Origin: Pseudaminobacter salicylatoxidans
GTDB lineage: Bacteria; Pseudomonadota; Alphaproteobacteria; Rhizobiales; Rhizobiaceae
DNA: 62,269 nt
Assembly (NCBI RefSeq): GCF_003148475.1
Contig: NZ_QGGG01000023.1
Coordinates: forward strand, 1-62,269
Direction of reading: 5' to 3'
Shown: piece after piece, positions 39,961-47,927 of the stretch
Position numbering within the stretch: position 1 is the first letter of the stretch
How the letters are laid out: each line of letters begins with the position of its first letter
Program-made: the position numbers and the translations under genes
Notes under the pieces: generated by a model
The model's database searches: none
What the model was told of the DNA's origin: nothing
The model's input: only the letters and a program-made list of their open reading frames with translations

Positions 39961-41214
39961 CTATTCGGCCGCTTGCTTGCCGCCCTGGCCGAACCTTTGT
40001 TCGACATAGTCGGCGACCATCTTCTCGAATTCCTCAGCGATGTGAGGTCCGCGCAGGGTGGTCGCCTTGCGCCCGTCGATGAAGACCGGGGCGGCCGGCG
40101 TCTCGCCGGTGCCGGGCAGCGAAATGCCGATGTCGGCATGCTTCGACTCGCCCGGACCGTTGACGATGCAGCCCATGACCGCGATCTTCAGTTCCTCGAC
40201 CCCCGGATATTTCTCGCGCCATACCGGCATGTTCTTGCGGATGTCGGCCTGGATGTTCTGCGCCAGTTCCTGGAACACGGTGGAGGTGGTGCGGCCGCAG
40301 CCTGGGCAGGCGGCGACGATGGGGATGAACTGGCGGAAGCCCATGGTCTGCAGCAGTTCCTGCGACACCTGCACCTCGCGGGTGCGGTCGCCGCCGGGCT
40401 CCGGCGTCAGCGAGATGCGGATCGTGTCGCCGATGCCCTGCTGCAAGAGGATGCCCATGGCCGCCGACGAGGCGACGATGCCCTTGGTGCCCATGCCGGC
40501 CTCGGTGAGACCCAGATGCAGCGCGTGGTCGCAGCGCTGCGCCAGCATGGTGTAGACGGCGATCAGGTCCTGCACCTGGCTGACCTTGGCCGACAAAATG
40601 ATCCTGTCGCGCGGCAGGCCGATTTCTTCGGCAAGGTCGGCGGAAATCAGCGCCGACTGGACGATGGCCTCGCGCGTGACTTCCTGCGCGGTCAGCGGCG
40701 AGCCCTTGGCCTGGTTGTCGTCCATCAGGCTGGTCAGCAGCTCCTGGTCGAGCGAGCCCCAGTTGACGCCGATGCGCACCGGCTTGTCATGCCTTATCGC
40801 CATTTCGACGATGTCGGCGAACTGTTTGTCCTTCTTGTCCTTGAAGCCGACATTGCCGGGATTGATGCGGTATTTCGCCAGCGCCTCGGCGCAGGCCGGA
40901 TGATCGGCCAGAAGCTTGTGGCCGATGTAATGGAAGTCGCCGACCAGCGGCACGTGGATGCCGAGCCGTTCCAGCCGCTCGCGGATATAGGGCACAGCGG
41001 CCGCGCTCTCGTCGCGATCGACGGTGATGCGCACGATCTCGGAGCCGGCGCGATGGAGGGCGGCGACCTGCGCCACCGTCTGGTCGATATCGGCCGTGTC
41101 GGTGTTGGTCATCGACTGGACGACCACCGGCGCGTCGCCGCCGACGATCACGCCGCCGACATCGACGCCGACCGATTTGCGGCGGGGGAAGGGGGAAGAA
41201 AAATATCCGGTCAT
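39961..41214 (-). CDS. ispG: 4-hydroxy-3-methylbut-2-enyl diphosphate synthase (IspG/GcpE)
   Basis: 4Fe-4S enzyme of the MEP isoprenoid pathway, reducing the cyclic diphosphate MEcPP to HMBPP. The protein from the ATG at 41214 has 417 residues. [47 protein letters not shown] and [10 protein letters not shown] form the TIM barrel. The cluster cysteines are in [11 protein letters not shown] and [11 protein letters not shown]. An upstream ATG at 41280 would add 22 poorly conserved residues, so I prefer 41214. The lytic transglycosylase gene follows 3 bases after its stop. Confidence 0.96.
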   Translation of the reverse strand: MTGYFSSPFPRRKSVGVDVGGVIVGGDAPVVVQSMTNTDTADIDQTVAQVAALHRAGSEIVRITVDRDESAAAVPYIRERLERLGIHVPLVGDFHYIGHKLLADHPACAEALAKYRINPGNVGFKDKKDKQFADIVEMAIRHDKPVRIGVNWGSLDQELLTSLMDDNQAKGSPLTAQEVTREAIVQSALISADLAEEIGLPRDRIILSAKVSQVQDLIAVYTMLAQRCDHALHLGLTEAGMGTKGIVASSAAMGILLQQGIGDTIRISLTPEPGGDRTREVQVSQELLQTMGFRQFIPIVAACPGCGRTTSTVFQELAQNIQADIRKNMPVWREKYPGVEELKIAVMGCIVNGPGESKHADIGISLPGTGETPAAPVFIDGRKATTLRGPHIAEEFEKMVADYVEQRFGQGGKQAAE

Positions 41215-41449
41215 TGCCGGCAGCCTCTTTGCAAAAGAGCGAAAATCATTGCGTCTGACGTGGAGGACGATGCGGCTCATGTCAATGGCCGCGTCGATCC
41301 CTCCGCGATCCTAATGCTTCCGTATAACGGCGAAATGTCGGCGGGATTGGCCGCAGCCAGGTTTCATCCTCCGCACGGGGTGCAATTTTGCGGGTGCGCG
41401 CGAACCGGGCCGATGACATCGCGAACGGCGCGCATGGGGTTGCATCGAG

Positions 41450-41488
41450 GTGTGAACAATTGCCATCTGCGATAGCAATTGCGCATTG
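41450..41488 (+). promoter_or_regulatory. Bipartite operator upstream of the SorC-family regulator gene
   Basis: Two AATTGC cores at 41458-41463 and 41477-41482 are 19 bases apart, with arms GTGTGAACAATTGC and GCAATTGCGCATTG around an 11-base spacer. Spacing, spacer length and the GCAATTGCKCATT right arm are the same as at 44717-44755 before smoE (12 of 13 bases in the right arm). It lies 53 bases before the regulator start and probably mediates autoregulation. Confidence 0.6.
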
Positions 41489-41540
41489 GGAAAAAGCCTG
41501 CGACAGTGACGATCTGAACATTTGCGCAGAACGGACGACG

Positions 41541-42500
41541 ATGAGTACCCGGCAGGATCACGGCAATGGACGGCTCGACGACGCGGCACGTGCCGGCTGG
41601 CTCTATTATGTGGCCGGCAACACACAGGACCAGATCGCCGGCAAGCTCGGCGTCTCGCGCCAAACAGCGCAGCGCCTGGTATCGCTGGCGGTGTCGGAGG
41701 GGCTGATCAGGGTGCGCGTCGACCATCCCATCGCCAACTGCCTCGACCTCGCCGCGCGGCTCAAGTCGCGCTATGCGCTCGATCTGGTCGAGGTGGTGCC
41801 GAGCGATCCGGATTCCACCTCCACCACCATCGGCATCGCGGGGGCGGCGGCGGTCGAGATCGAGCGGTGGCTGCGTTCTTCCGAGCCGATCGTCATGGCC
41901 ATCGGCACCGGCCGCACGCTGAAGGCGGCGATCGAGCAATTGCCGCCGATGGAGTGCCCGCAGCACAAGGTGGTGTCGCTCACCGGAAACATCGCGCCGG
42001 ATGGTTCGGCGGCCTTCTACAACGTCATCTTCACCGTGGCGGACCGGATCAAGGCGCGCAGTTTTCCCATGCCGCTGCCGGTCATCGCCTCCTCGCCCGA
42101 GGAGCGGGAAATGCTGCTTGGCCAGCCGATGATCCAGCCCACGCTGGCGCTGGCCGCGCGCGCCGACGTCACCTTCGTCGGCATCGGCGACCTTGGCCCC
42201 AGGGCCCCGCTGTTCGAGGACGGCTTCATCACCGAGGCCGAACTGAAGGCATTGCAAAAGGCCGGCGCGGTGGGCGAGATCGTCGGCTGGGCCTATGATC
42301 AGGATGGCCGCATGATCGAGGGCATCACCAATGAGCGCGTCGCTTCCGCGCCCCTGCCGTCGCGCGAAAAGTCGCTGGTGGTGGCGCTGGCCATGGGCGA
42401 GCGCAAGCTGCCGGGCATACGCGCGGCCGTCGCCCGCCGCCTCGTCAACGGATTGATCACCGACGAACGCACGGCCGAAGCGCTGCTGGCAGCTGGCTGA
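41541..42500 (+). CDS. smoC: SorC/DeoR-type sugar-binding transcriptional regulator
   Basis: Regulator of 319 residues. The N-terminal helix-turn-helix is at about 22-60 (AGNTQDQIAGKLGVSRQTAQRLVSLA). A SorC sugar-binding domain related to the sugar-phosphate isomerase fold follows, with AIGTGRTLKAAIEQLP, VVSLTGNIAPDG, FVGIGDLGPRAPLF and GEIVGWAYDQDG. This resembles SmoC of polyol operons. It is the nearest regulator to the smo-mtlK operon and shares with it an identically spaced operator. A 102-base gap separates it from the AHSA1 gene. The symbol is assigned by analogy. Confidence 0.85.
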   Translation: MSTRQDHGNGRLDDAARAGWLYYVAGNTQDQIAGKLGVSRQTAQRLVSLAVSEGLIRVRVDHPIANCLDLAARLKSRYALDLVEVVPSDPDSTSTTIGIAGAAAVEIERWLRSSEPIVMAIGTGRTLKAAIEQLPPMECPQHKVVSLTGNIAPDGSAAFYNVIFTVADRIKARSFPMPLPVIASSPEEREMLLGQPMIQPTLALAARADVTFVGIGDLGPRAPLFEDGFITEAELKALQKAGAVGEIVGWAYDQDGRMIEGITNERVASAPLPSREKSLVVALAMGERKLPGIRAAVARRLVNGLITDERTAEALLAAG

Positions 42501-42581
42501 AATGGCGCCGGGGCCGGGTCCTCGCAAATCATAATGCACAACTTTTTGGTTGCCAATAACTGCGAAGCTTGTCATGTTAAG

Positions 42582-42599
42582 CGCAACCAGGAGGTTGCG
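42582..42599 (+). promoter_or_regulatory. Hairpin spanning the Shine-Dalgarno of the AHSA1-ArsR operon
   Basis: CGCAACC (42582-42588) and GGTTGCG (42593-42599) form a perfect 7-bp stem with loop AGGA. The ribosome-binding site AGGAGG (42589-42594) lies in the loop and stem, and the ATG follows at 42602. It may mask translation, or the DNA palindrome may be the ArsR operator. Confidence 0.45.
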
Positions 42600-42601
42600 T
42601 C

Positions 42602-43048
42602 ATGACAGATCGCATCGAAAAGAGCGTTGAACTGAATGCGCCCGTCGCGCGTGTGTGGCGCGCGCTGACCGACCACAAGGAATTCGGCACGTGGTTCCGG
42701 GTGAAGCTTGAAGGCCCGTTCGTGCCGGGCGCGGTTTCGCGCGGCCACATCACCTATCCGGGATATGAGCATGTCGTCTGGGAGGCGCGGGTCAGGCAGA
42801 TGGACGAGCCGCGCTGCTTTTCCTTCACCTGGCATCCCTATGCCGTCGATCCCGAAGTTGACTATTCCGGCGAGACGCCGACACTGGTGGAATTCCGGCT
42901 TGAGCCGACCGCTGGCGGTACGCGGCTGACGGTCACGGAATCGGGTTTCGACAAGATTCCGGCGCATCGCAGGCCGGAGGCGCTGCGCATGAACGACGGC
43001 GGCTGGGAAGAGCAGATGAAGAATATCGCGAACCATGTCGCAGCCTGA
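42602..43048 (+). CDS. SRPBCC/AHSA1-domain protein
   Basis: START-like hydrophobic-ligand-binding protein of the Aha1/CalC family, 148 residues. It begins with RIEKSVELNAPVARVWRALTDHKEFGTWF and has VLWEARV-like strands (HVVWEARVRQMDEP), RCFSFTWHPYAVD and TLVEFRLEPTAGGTRLTVTESGF. Such genes very often sit with an ArsR-family regulator, as here, where the coding regions overlap by 14 bases. The ligand is unknown. A hairpin covers its ribosome-binding site. Confidence 0.87.
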   Translation: MTDRIEKSVELNAPVARVWRALTDHKEFGTWFRVKLEGPFVPGAVSRGHITYPGYEHVVWEARVRQMDEPRCFSFTWHPYAVDPEVDYSGETPTLVEFRLEPTAGGTRLTVTESGFDKIPAHRRPEALRMNDGGWEEQMKNIANHVAA

Positions 43049-43367
43049 ATGCCGCGCAGCCGATCCGGCCCCGATCTTTGCAGCCCTTGGCGATCCCACG
43101 CGCCTGTCGCTGCTGACGCGATTGAGCGACGGGCAGAGCCGTTCGATCGCCAGCCTGTCGGTGGATACGCGGCTGACTCGGCAGGCGATAACCAAACATC
43201 TCCATGTGCTGGAAAGCGCCGGGCTGGTAACGTCCAGCCGCATCGGCCGCGAGAGCCGGTTCGCTTTCCAGCCGGATGCCGTGGCCGAGGCGAAAGCCTA
43301 TCTGGATACGGTGTCGCGGCAATGGGACGATGCACTCTCGCGGCTGCGGGCCTTCGTGGAGGCGTAA
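43035..43367 (+). CDS. ArsR-family transcriptional regulator
   Basis: Winged-helix repressor of 110 residues without cysteine metal sites in the recognition helix. The fold is visible in APIFAALGDPTRLSLLTRL, SIASLSVDTRLTRQAITKHLHVLESAGLV and RESRFAFQPDAVAEAKAYLD. It overlaps the AHSA1 gene by 14 bases in another frame, so the two are made together. Members of this pair type usually repress their own operon. The palindrome at 42582-42599 is a candidate target. Confidence 0.88.
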   Translation: MSQPECRAADPAPIFAALGDPTRLSLLTRLSDGQSRSIASLSVDTRLTRQAITKHLHVLESAGLVTSSRIGRESRFAFQPDAVAEAKAYLDTVSRQWDDALSRLRAFVEA

Positions 43368-43378
43368 ATCCTCCACCG

Positions 43379-43561
43379 TCACGCGCGCCGCCGTCCGGGT
43401 CCGTTGCCGTCCTTGTAGCCGATGTCGCGCTGGAGGTGCTCGGGCAGGGTCCTGACGTCCAGGTGGCGCTGCCTGGATTCGAGCAGCCATGACAGGTTGA
43501 AAAGCCGGGGCCAGGGGGCTGGCTGCCGGCCGGAAACTGTTGCACGTCCTGTATAAGCCAT
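43379..43561 (-). CDS. DUF1127 small protein
   Basis: Basic 60-residue protein with the DUF1127 core, reading LLESRQRHLDVRTLPEHLQR and then DIGYKDG. DUF1127 proteins in alphaproteobacteria take part in phosphate, carbon or RNA-related adaptation, but this copy's role is unknown. Its stop lies 11 bases from the ArsR stop (convergent) and it is divergent from the LysR-type gene, sharing a 117-base promoter region with it. A 16-base palindrome lies 10 bases before its ATG. LysR regulators often control a divergent neighbour, so this may be the target. Confidence 0.75.
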   Translation of the reverse strand: MAYTGRATVSGRQPAPWPRLFNLSWLLESRQRHLDVRTLPEHLQRDIGYKDGNGPGRRRA

Positions 43562-43570
43562 CGCACCGCC

Positions 43571-43586
43571 GGTCTCGTCCGAGACC
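43571..43586 (-). promoter_or_regulatory. 16-base palindrome before the DUF1127 gene
   Basis: GGTCTCG-TC-CGAGACC is a perfect 7-bp inverted repeat with a 2-base centre, 10 bases upstream of the DUF1127 ATG. It could be an operator or a 5' leader hairpin. No further copy was noticed in the window. Confidence 0.35.
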
Positions 43587-43678
43587 GCTCCCGATTAATG
43601 CGTTGGTCTTCTATCTGTGCGCCGAAAGCGCTATTTTCCAATTGAAATTCGATCGGTATGCATAAGCAGGATTGATCC

Positions 43679-44584
43679 ATGCCCTTGCCGCTTCCGCCCC
43701 TGTCCGCCGTGCGCGCCTTCGAGGCCGCTGCCCGCCATGGCAGTTTCACCAAGGCGGCGGAGGAGCTGGGCATGACGCAGGCGGCGGTCAGCTATCAGAT
43801 CAAGATGCTGGAACAGCGTGTCGGCGCGCCGCTGTTCCTGCGCAGGCCCCGCCAGGTCGCGCTCACCGAGGTCGGCCAGCGACTGGCGCCGGTGTTCACA
43901 GAGGCCTTCACGCTCATCGGCGAGGCTTATGCGCAGGCCCGCTCGGGCGCGGAAGGGGTGTTGTGCGTCTCCACCATCCTCACCTTCGCCTCGAGCTGGC
44001 TGGCGCGAAATCTCGGTGCCTTTCAGATACAGCATCCCGCGCTGGCGGTGCGGCTGGACACCTCGACCCGCCTGATCGATTTCGCCCGCGAGGATGTCGA
44101 CATCGCCATCCGCTCTGGCAGCGGAAACTGGCCGGGACTGGCGAAGCACTTCCTGTTCAAGGCCGATTTCACGCCGGTGCTGAGCCCGAAACTCGCCGAA
44201 AGCATCGGCGGGGTGAAGGAGCCGGCCGATCTGTTGCGGCTGCCTGTTCTGGATCCGGGCGATCCGTGGTGGAGGGAGTGGTTCGCGGTGGCGGGCCTGC
44301 CGGTCGATGCGCTGGCCGAGCGTCCCCGCAGCAGCCTGGGCGCGCAGGCCTATGAAGCCAATGCCGCCATGGCCGGCCACGGCGTGGCGATCGTCACGCG
44401 CGCGCTGTTTTCGGCCGAACTCGCCGACGGGCGGCTGCTCCAGCCCTTCGACCTCGTCGCCAATGACGGCAATTCCTATTGGCTGGTCTATCCCGAAGCA
44501 CGCCGCAACGTTCCGAAAATCCGCGCCTTCCGCGACTGGCTGCTCGCCGCCGTGGCCGGTTCGCTCGGGCCTCGGGACGCCTGA
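43679..44584 (+). CDS. LysR-family regulator (GcvA-like)
   Basis: LysR-type regulator of 301 residues. The DNA-binding domain is MPLPLPPLSAVRAFEAAARH plus SFTKAAEELGMTQAAVSYQI and the linker helix KMLEQRVGAPLFLR. The effector domain contains LDTSTRLIDFAREDVDIAIRSGSGNWPGL, which is typical of the GcvA-like subgroup, and a C-terminal AVAGSL. Upstream, around 43632-43647, ATTTTCCAATTGAAAT is an imperfect T-N11-A style palindrome and a candidate binding site. The divergent DUF1127 gene is a possible target. It is less likely to govern the smo operon, which has the SorC operator. Confidence 0.88.
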   Translation: MPLPLPPLSAVRAFEAAARHGSFTKAAEELGMTQAAVSYQIKMLEQRVGAPLFLRRPRQVALTEVGQRLAPVFTEAFTLIGEAYAQARSGAEGVLCVSTILTFASSWLARNLGAFQIQHPALAVRLDTSTRLIDFAREDVDIAIRSGSGNWPGLAKHFLFKADFTPVLSPKLAESIGGVKEPADLLRLPVLDPGDPWWREWFAVAGLPVDALAERPRSSLGAQAYEANAAMAGHGVAIVTRALFSAELADGRLLQPFDLVANDGNSYWLVYPEARRNVPKIRAFRDWLLAAVAGSLGPRDA

Positions 44585-44699
44585 GCGCTTCCTTTCACCC
44601 TGCATCCGGCGGCCGCCCCGACGCAACCGAAACCCCGCTGCGGAGTTTGTGGGCAGATGGCATGGCTGCGCCTTGCCGCGGCGCGGCAGCGAATCCGGC

Positions 44700-44727
44700 T
44701 TGACATAAATAAGACTGAATGAATAAT
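44700..44727 (+). promoter_or_regulatory. Sigma-70-type promoter of the smo operon
   Basis: A perfect -35 TTGACA (44700-44705) is followed after 16 bases by AATAAT (44722-44727), five of six matches to TATAAT. The -10 is inside the left arm of the operator at 44717-44755. The smoE ATG is about 50 bases downstream. Confidence 0.6.
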
Positions 44728-44755
44728 TGCTCACGGATAAAGCAATTGCTCATTC
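44717..44755 (+). promoter_or_regulatory. Bipartite operator overlapping the smo promoter
   Basis: Inverted repeat with 14-base arms GAATGAATAATTGC (44717-44730) and GCAATTGCTCATTC (44742-44755), 12 of 14 complementary, with spacer TCACGGATAAA. It shares core, spacing and spacer length with the site at 41450-41488. Covering the -10 and likely transcription start is the position expected of a repressor. Confidence 0.65.
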
Positions 44756-44778
44756 TTGATCCATGGGAGGAAATCCGG

Positions 44779-46092
44779 ATGAAACTCACCACGCTCTTTC
44801 TGGGGCTGTGCTCGGCCAGCGTGCTCGCCTCTGCCGCGCATGCCGAGACGCTGACCATCGCCACCGTCAACAATGGCGACATGATCCGCATGCAGAAGCT
44901 GACGGACGACTTCACCGCCAGGAACCCGGACATCCAGCTTCAGTGGGTGACGCTGGAGGAAAACGTGCTGCGCGAGCGCGTCACCACCGACATCGCCACC
45001 AAGGGCGGCCAGTATGACGTGATGACCATCGGCAATTACGAGGTGCCGATCTGGGCCAAGCAAGGCTGGCTTCTGGAGCTGAACGGCCTCGGCGACGACT
45101 ACGACGTCGATGACCTGCTGCCGGCCATCCGCGCCGGCCTGTCCATGGACGGCAAGCTCTATGCCGCGCCGTTCTACGGCGAATCCGCCATGATCATGTA
45201 CCGCACCGACCTGTTCGAGAAGGCCGGGCTGAAGATGCCCGAGAAGCCGACCTGGGAGTTCATCGGCGAAGCGGCCCGCAAGATCACCGACCGCAATGCC
45301 GGCATCAGCGGCATCTGCCTGCGCGGCAAGGCCGGCTGGGGCGAGAACATGGCTTTCCTGACCGCCATGGACAATTCCTTCGGCGGCCGCTGGTTCAACG
45401 AGAAGTGGCAGCCGCAATTCGACCAGCCGGAATGGAAGGACACGCTGCAGTTCTACGCCGACCTGATGAAGGATGCCGGTCCCGAAGGCGCGTCCTCCAA
45501 CGGCTTCAACGAGAACCTGACGCTGTTCCAGCAGGGCAAGTGCGGCATGTGGATCGACGCCACCGTCGCGGCCTCCTTCGTCTCCAACCCGAAGGACTCG
45601 ACCGTTGCCGACAAGGTCGGCTACGCGATCTTCCCGAACAAGGAAGGCGTGGACAATCATGGCAACTGGCTGTGGTCGTGGAACCTTGCGGTGCCGGCCG
45701 GCAGCCAGAAGGGCGAGGCCGCGCAGAAGTTCATCTCCTGGGCGACGAGCAAGCACTACACCGAACTGGTCGCGGAAAAGGAAGGCTGGGCCAACGTGCC
45801 TCCGGGCACCCGCACCTCGCTCTACAAGAACGCGGAGTATGAGAAGGCGGCACCCTTCGCCGCGCCCACGCTTGCCGCGATGGATGCCGCCGACATCACC
45901 AAGCCTTCGGTGAAGCCGGTGCCCTATACGGGCGGCCAGTTCGTGGCGATCCCCGAGTTCCAGGGGTTGGGCACCACGGTCGGCCAGCTGTTCTCGGCGG
46001 TGGTCGCCGGCCAGATGTCGGTCGATGACGCGCTGGCCCAGGCCCAGCAGGTCTCGGTGCGCGAAATGACCCGCGCCGGCTACATCAAGTAG
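44779..46092 (+). CDS. smoE: Polyol ABC transporter, periplasmic binding protein (SmoE-like)
   Basis: Substrate-binding protein of a CUT1-family ABC importer for sorbitol/mannitol. It has 437 residues with a signal peptide MKLTTLFLGLCSASVLASAAHA cleaved after residue 22. The mature protein shows ETLTIATVNNGDMIRMQKLTDDF, KGGQYDVMTIGNYEVP, YGESAMIMYRTDLFEKAGL and WSWNLAVPAGSQ, the pattern of rhizobial and Rhodobacter polyol binding proteins. The ATG at 44779 follows GGGAGG. A hairpin terminator-like structure downstream should favour high levels of this protein relative to the permeases. Specificity is inferred from the smoS and mtlK genes in the same operon. Confidence 0.9.
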   Translation: MKLTTLFLGLCSASVLASAAHAETLTIATVNNGDMIRMQKLTDDFTARNPDIQLQWVTLEENVLRERVTTDIATKGGQYDVMTIGNYEVPIWAKQGWLLELNGLGDDYDVDDLLPAIRAGLSMDGKLYAAPFYGESAMIMYRTDLFEKAGLKMPEKPTWEFIGEAARKITDRNAGISGICLRGKAGWGENMAFLTAMDNSFGGRWFNEKWQPQFDQPEWKDTLQFYADLMKDAGPEGASSNGFNENLTLFQQGKCGMWIDATVAASFVSNPKDSTVADKVGYAIFPNKEGVDNHGNWLWSWNLAVPAGSQKGEAAQKFISWATSKHYTELVAEKEGWANVPPGTRTSLYKNAEYEKAAPFAAPTLAAMDAADITKPSVKPVPYTGGQFVAIPEFQGLGTTVGQLFSAVVAGQMSVDDALAQAQQVSVREMTRAGYIK

Positions 46093-46108
46093 AGATCCTC
46101 CCGCATTT

Positions 46109-46145
46109 CGGCCGCCCGACACCCGATTGGGCGGCCGCTTTTTCC
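46109..46145 (+). terminator. Attenuating hairpin between smoE and smoF
   Basis: CGGCCGCCC (46109-46117) pairs perfectly with GGGCGGCCG (46129-46137) and is followed by CTTTTTCC. The operon continues in the same direction 34 bases later, so this probably gives partial termination or stabilises the smoE message 3' end. Confidence 0.7.
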
Positions 46146-46178
46146 GACAGCCGTCTTGCGGCCGGCACGGAGGCAGCC

Positions 46179-47051
46179 ATGGCAACCCGACAGACACGTT
46201 CGCTCGCGCGCCTCATGCTGGCGCCCTCGGTCATTCTTCTGCTGATCTGGATGATCGTGCCGCTGGCGATGACGCTGTGGTACTCCTTCCAGAACTACAA
46301 CCTGCTCAATCCGGCCATGCGCAGTTTCGCCGGGTTCGACAATTACCGCTATTTCTACACGGACCCCGCCTTCTTCCAGGCAATCGCCAACACGCTGATC
46401 ATTGTTCTCGGCGTTCTGGCGATCACCGTCATCGGCGGCATATTGCTGGCGCTTTTGCTCGACCAGCCCATGTTCGGGCAGGGCATCGTGCGCATTCTGG
46501 TGATCTCGCCCTTCTTCGTCATGCCGCCGGTGGCCGCGCTGATCTGGAAGAACATGATCATGCATCCCGGCTATGGCGTGCTTGCCGATGTGGCGAGGTT
46601 CCTGGGAATGCGGCCGGTCGACTGGTTTGCGCAATATCCGCTTTTGTCGATCGTCATCATCGTCGCCTGGCAATGGCTGCCCTTCGCCACGCTCATCCTG
46701 CTCACCGCGCTGCAATCGCTGGACGAGGAGCAGAAGGAGGCGGCCGAGATGGACGGTGCCAATTTCCTCAACCGCTTCCGCTACATCGTGCTGCCGCACC
46801 TGTCGCGCGCGATCACGGTGGTCATCCTCATCCAGACCATCTTCCTGCTGGCGGTCTATGCGGAAATCCTCGTCACCACCAATGGCGGACCGGGCTACGC
46901 CTCGACCAATCTGGCCTTCCTCATCTACCGAACCGCACTCCTGTCCTACGATGTCGGCGGGGCTTCGGCGGGCGGCGTGATTGCGGTGGTGTTGGCAAAC
47001 ATCGTCGCGCTGTTCCTGATGCGCGCGGTCGGCAAGAACCTGGACAGGTAG
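46179..47051 (+). CDS. smoF: Polyol ABC transporter permease (SmoF-like)
   Basis: Inner-membrane permease of the MalF class, 290 residues, with six predicted hydrophobic segments starting at LMLAPSVILLLIWMIVPLAM. The cytoplasmic EAA loop that docks the ATPase reads EEQKEAAEMDGANFLNRFRYIVLPHL. The conserved family phrase LWYSFQNYNLLNP follows the first helix. It pairs with smoG 10 bases downstream. GGAGGCAGCC precedes its ATG. Confidence 0.92.
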   Translation: MATRQTRSLARLMLAPSVILLLIWMIVPLAMTLWYSFQNYNLLNPAMRSFAGFDNYRYFYTDPAFFQAIANTLIIVLGVLAITVIGGILLALLLDQPMFGQGIVRILVISPFFVMPPVAALIWKNMIMHPGYGVLADVARFLGMRPVDWFAQYPLLSIVIIVAWQWLPFATLILLTALQSLDEEQKEAAEMDGANFLNRFRYIVLPHLSRAITVVILIQTIFLLAVYAEILVTTNGGPGYASTNLAFLIYRTALLSYDVGGASAGGVIAVVLANIVALFLMRAVGKNLDR

Positions 47052-47061
47052 GAGGAGCGAC

Positions 47062-47886
47062 ATGGCACGACAGGTCTCCACGGGCAGGAAGACGGTGGCC
47101 ACGGCTGCCGCCTGGCTCATCGCGCTCATCATCTTCTTCCCGATCCTCTACACCATCATCACCTCGTTCAAGACCGAGCCCGAGGCGATTGCCGGGGTCA
47201 GCCTCATCCCTTCGGGCACGTTCGAGAACTATGTCGAGGTGCAGGCCCAGCGCGACTATTTCAAGCCGTTCCTGAACTCGGTCGTCATCTCGCTCGGCTC
47301 GACGCTGATCGCGCTTCTGATCTCGGTGCCGGCGGCGTGGTCGATGGCGTTTTCGCCGACGCGGCGCACCAAGGACATTCTCATGTGGATGCTCTCCACC
47401 AAGATGATGCCGGCGGTGGGCGTGCTGGTGCCGATGTATCTCATCTTCCGCGACACCGGCCTGCTCGACACCCGCCTTGGCCTCACCATCGTGCTGACGC
47501 TGGTCAACCTGCCCATCGTGGTGTGGATGCTCTACACCTATTTCCGCGAGATACCGGGCGAAATCCTGGAGGCGGCGCGCATGGACGGGGCCTCCACGCT
47601 GAAGGAGATCGTCTATGTGCTGACGCCGATGGCGGTGCCGGGCATCGCCTCGACCATGCTGCTCAACATCATCCTGGCCTGGAACGAATCCTTCTGGACG
47701 ATCCGGCTGGCGGCCGCAAACGCCGCGCCGCTCACCGCCTTCATCGCCTCGTTTTCAAGCCCGCAGGGACTGTTCTGGGCGAAGCTCTCGGCGGCCTCGA
47801 CGCTGGCCATCGCGCCCATCCTGATCATGGGCTGGTTCAGCCAGAAGCAGCTTGTGCGCGGCCTCACCTTCGGCGCGGTGAAATGA
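47062..47886 (+). CDS. smoG: Polyol ABC transporter permease (SmoG-like)
   Basis: Second permease (MalG class), 274 residues. The first helix is TAAAWLIALIIFFPILYTIITSFK. The motif TKMMPAVGVLVPMYLIF lies mid-protein, and the EAA loop reads GEILEAARMDGASTLKEIVYVLTPMAVPG. It forms the heterodimeric channel with SmoF and contacts SmoK. GGAGGAG precedes the ATG at 47062. Confidence 0.92.
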   Translation: MARQVSTGRKTVATAAAWLIALIIFFPILYTIITSFKTEPEAIAGVSLIPSGTFENYVEVQAQRDYFKPFLNSVVISLGSTLIALLISVPAAWSMAFSPTRRTKDILMWMLSTKMMPAVGVLVPMYLIFRDTGLLDTRLGLTIVLTLVNLPIVVWMLYTYFREIPGEILEAARMDGASTLKEIVYVLTPMAVPGIASTMLLNIILAWNESFWTIRLAAANAAPLTAFIASFSSPQGLFWAKLSAASTLAIAPILIMGWFSQKQLVRGLTFGAVK

Positions 47887-47927
47887 TGCGCGGCCGGACC
47901 CGACAGACAAGGGGATAAAGAAGATCC

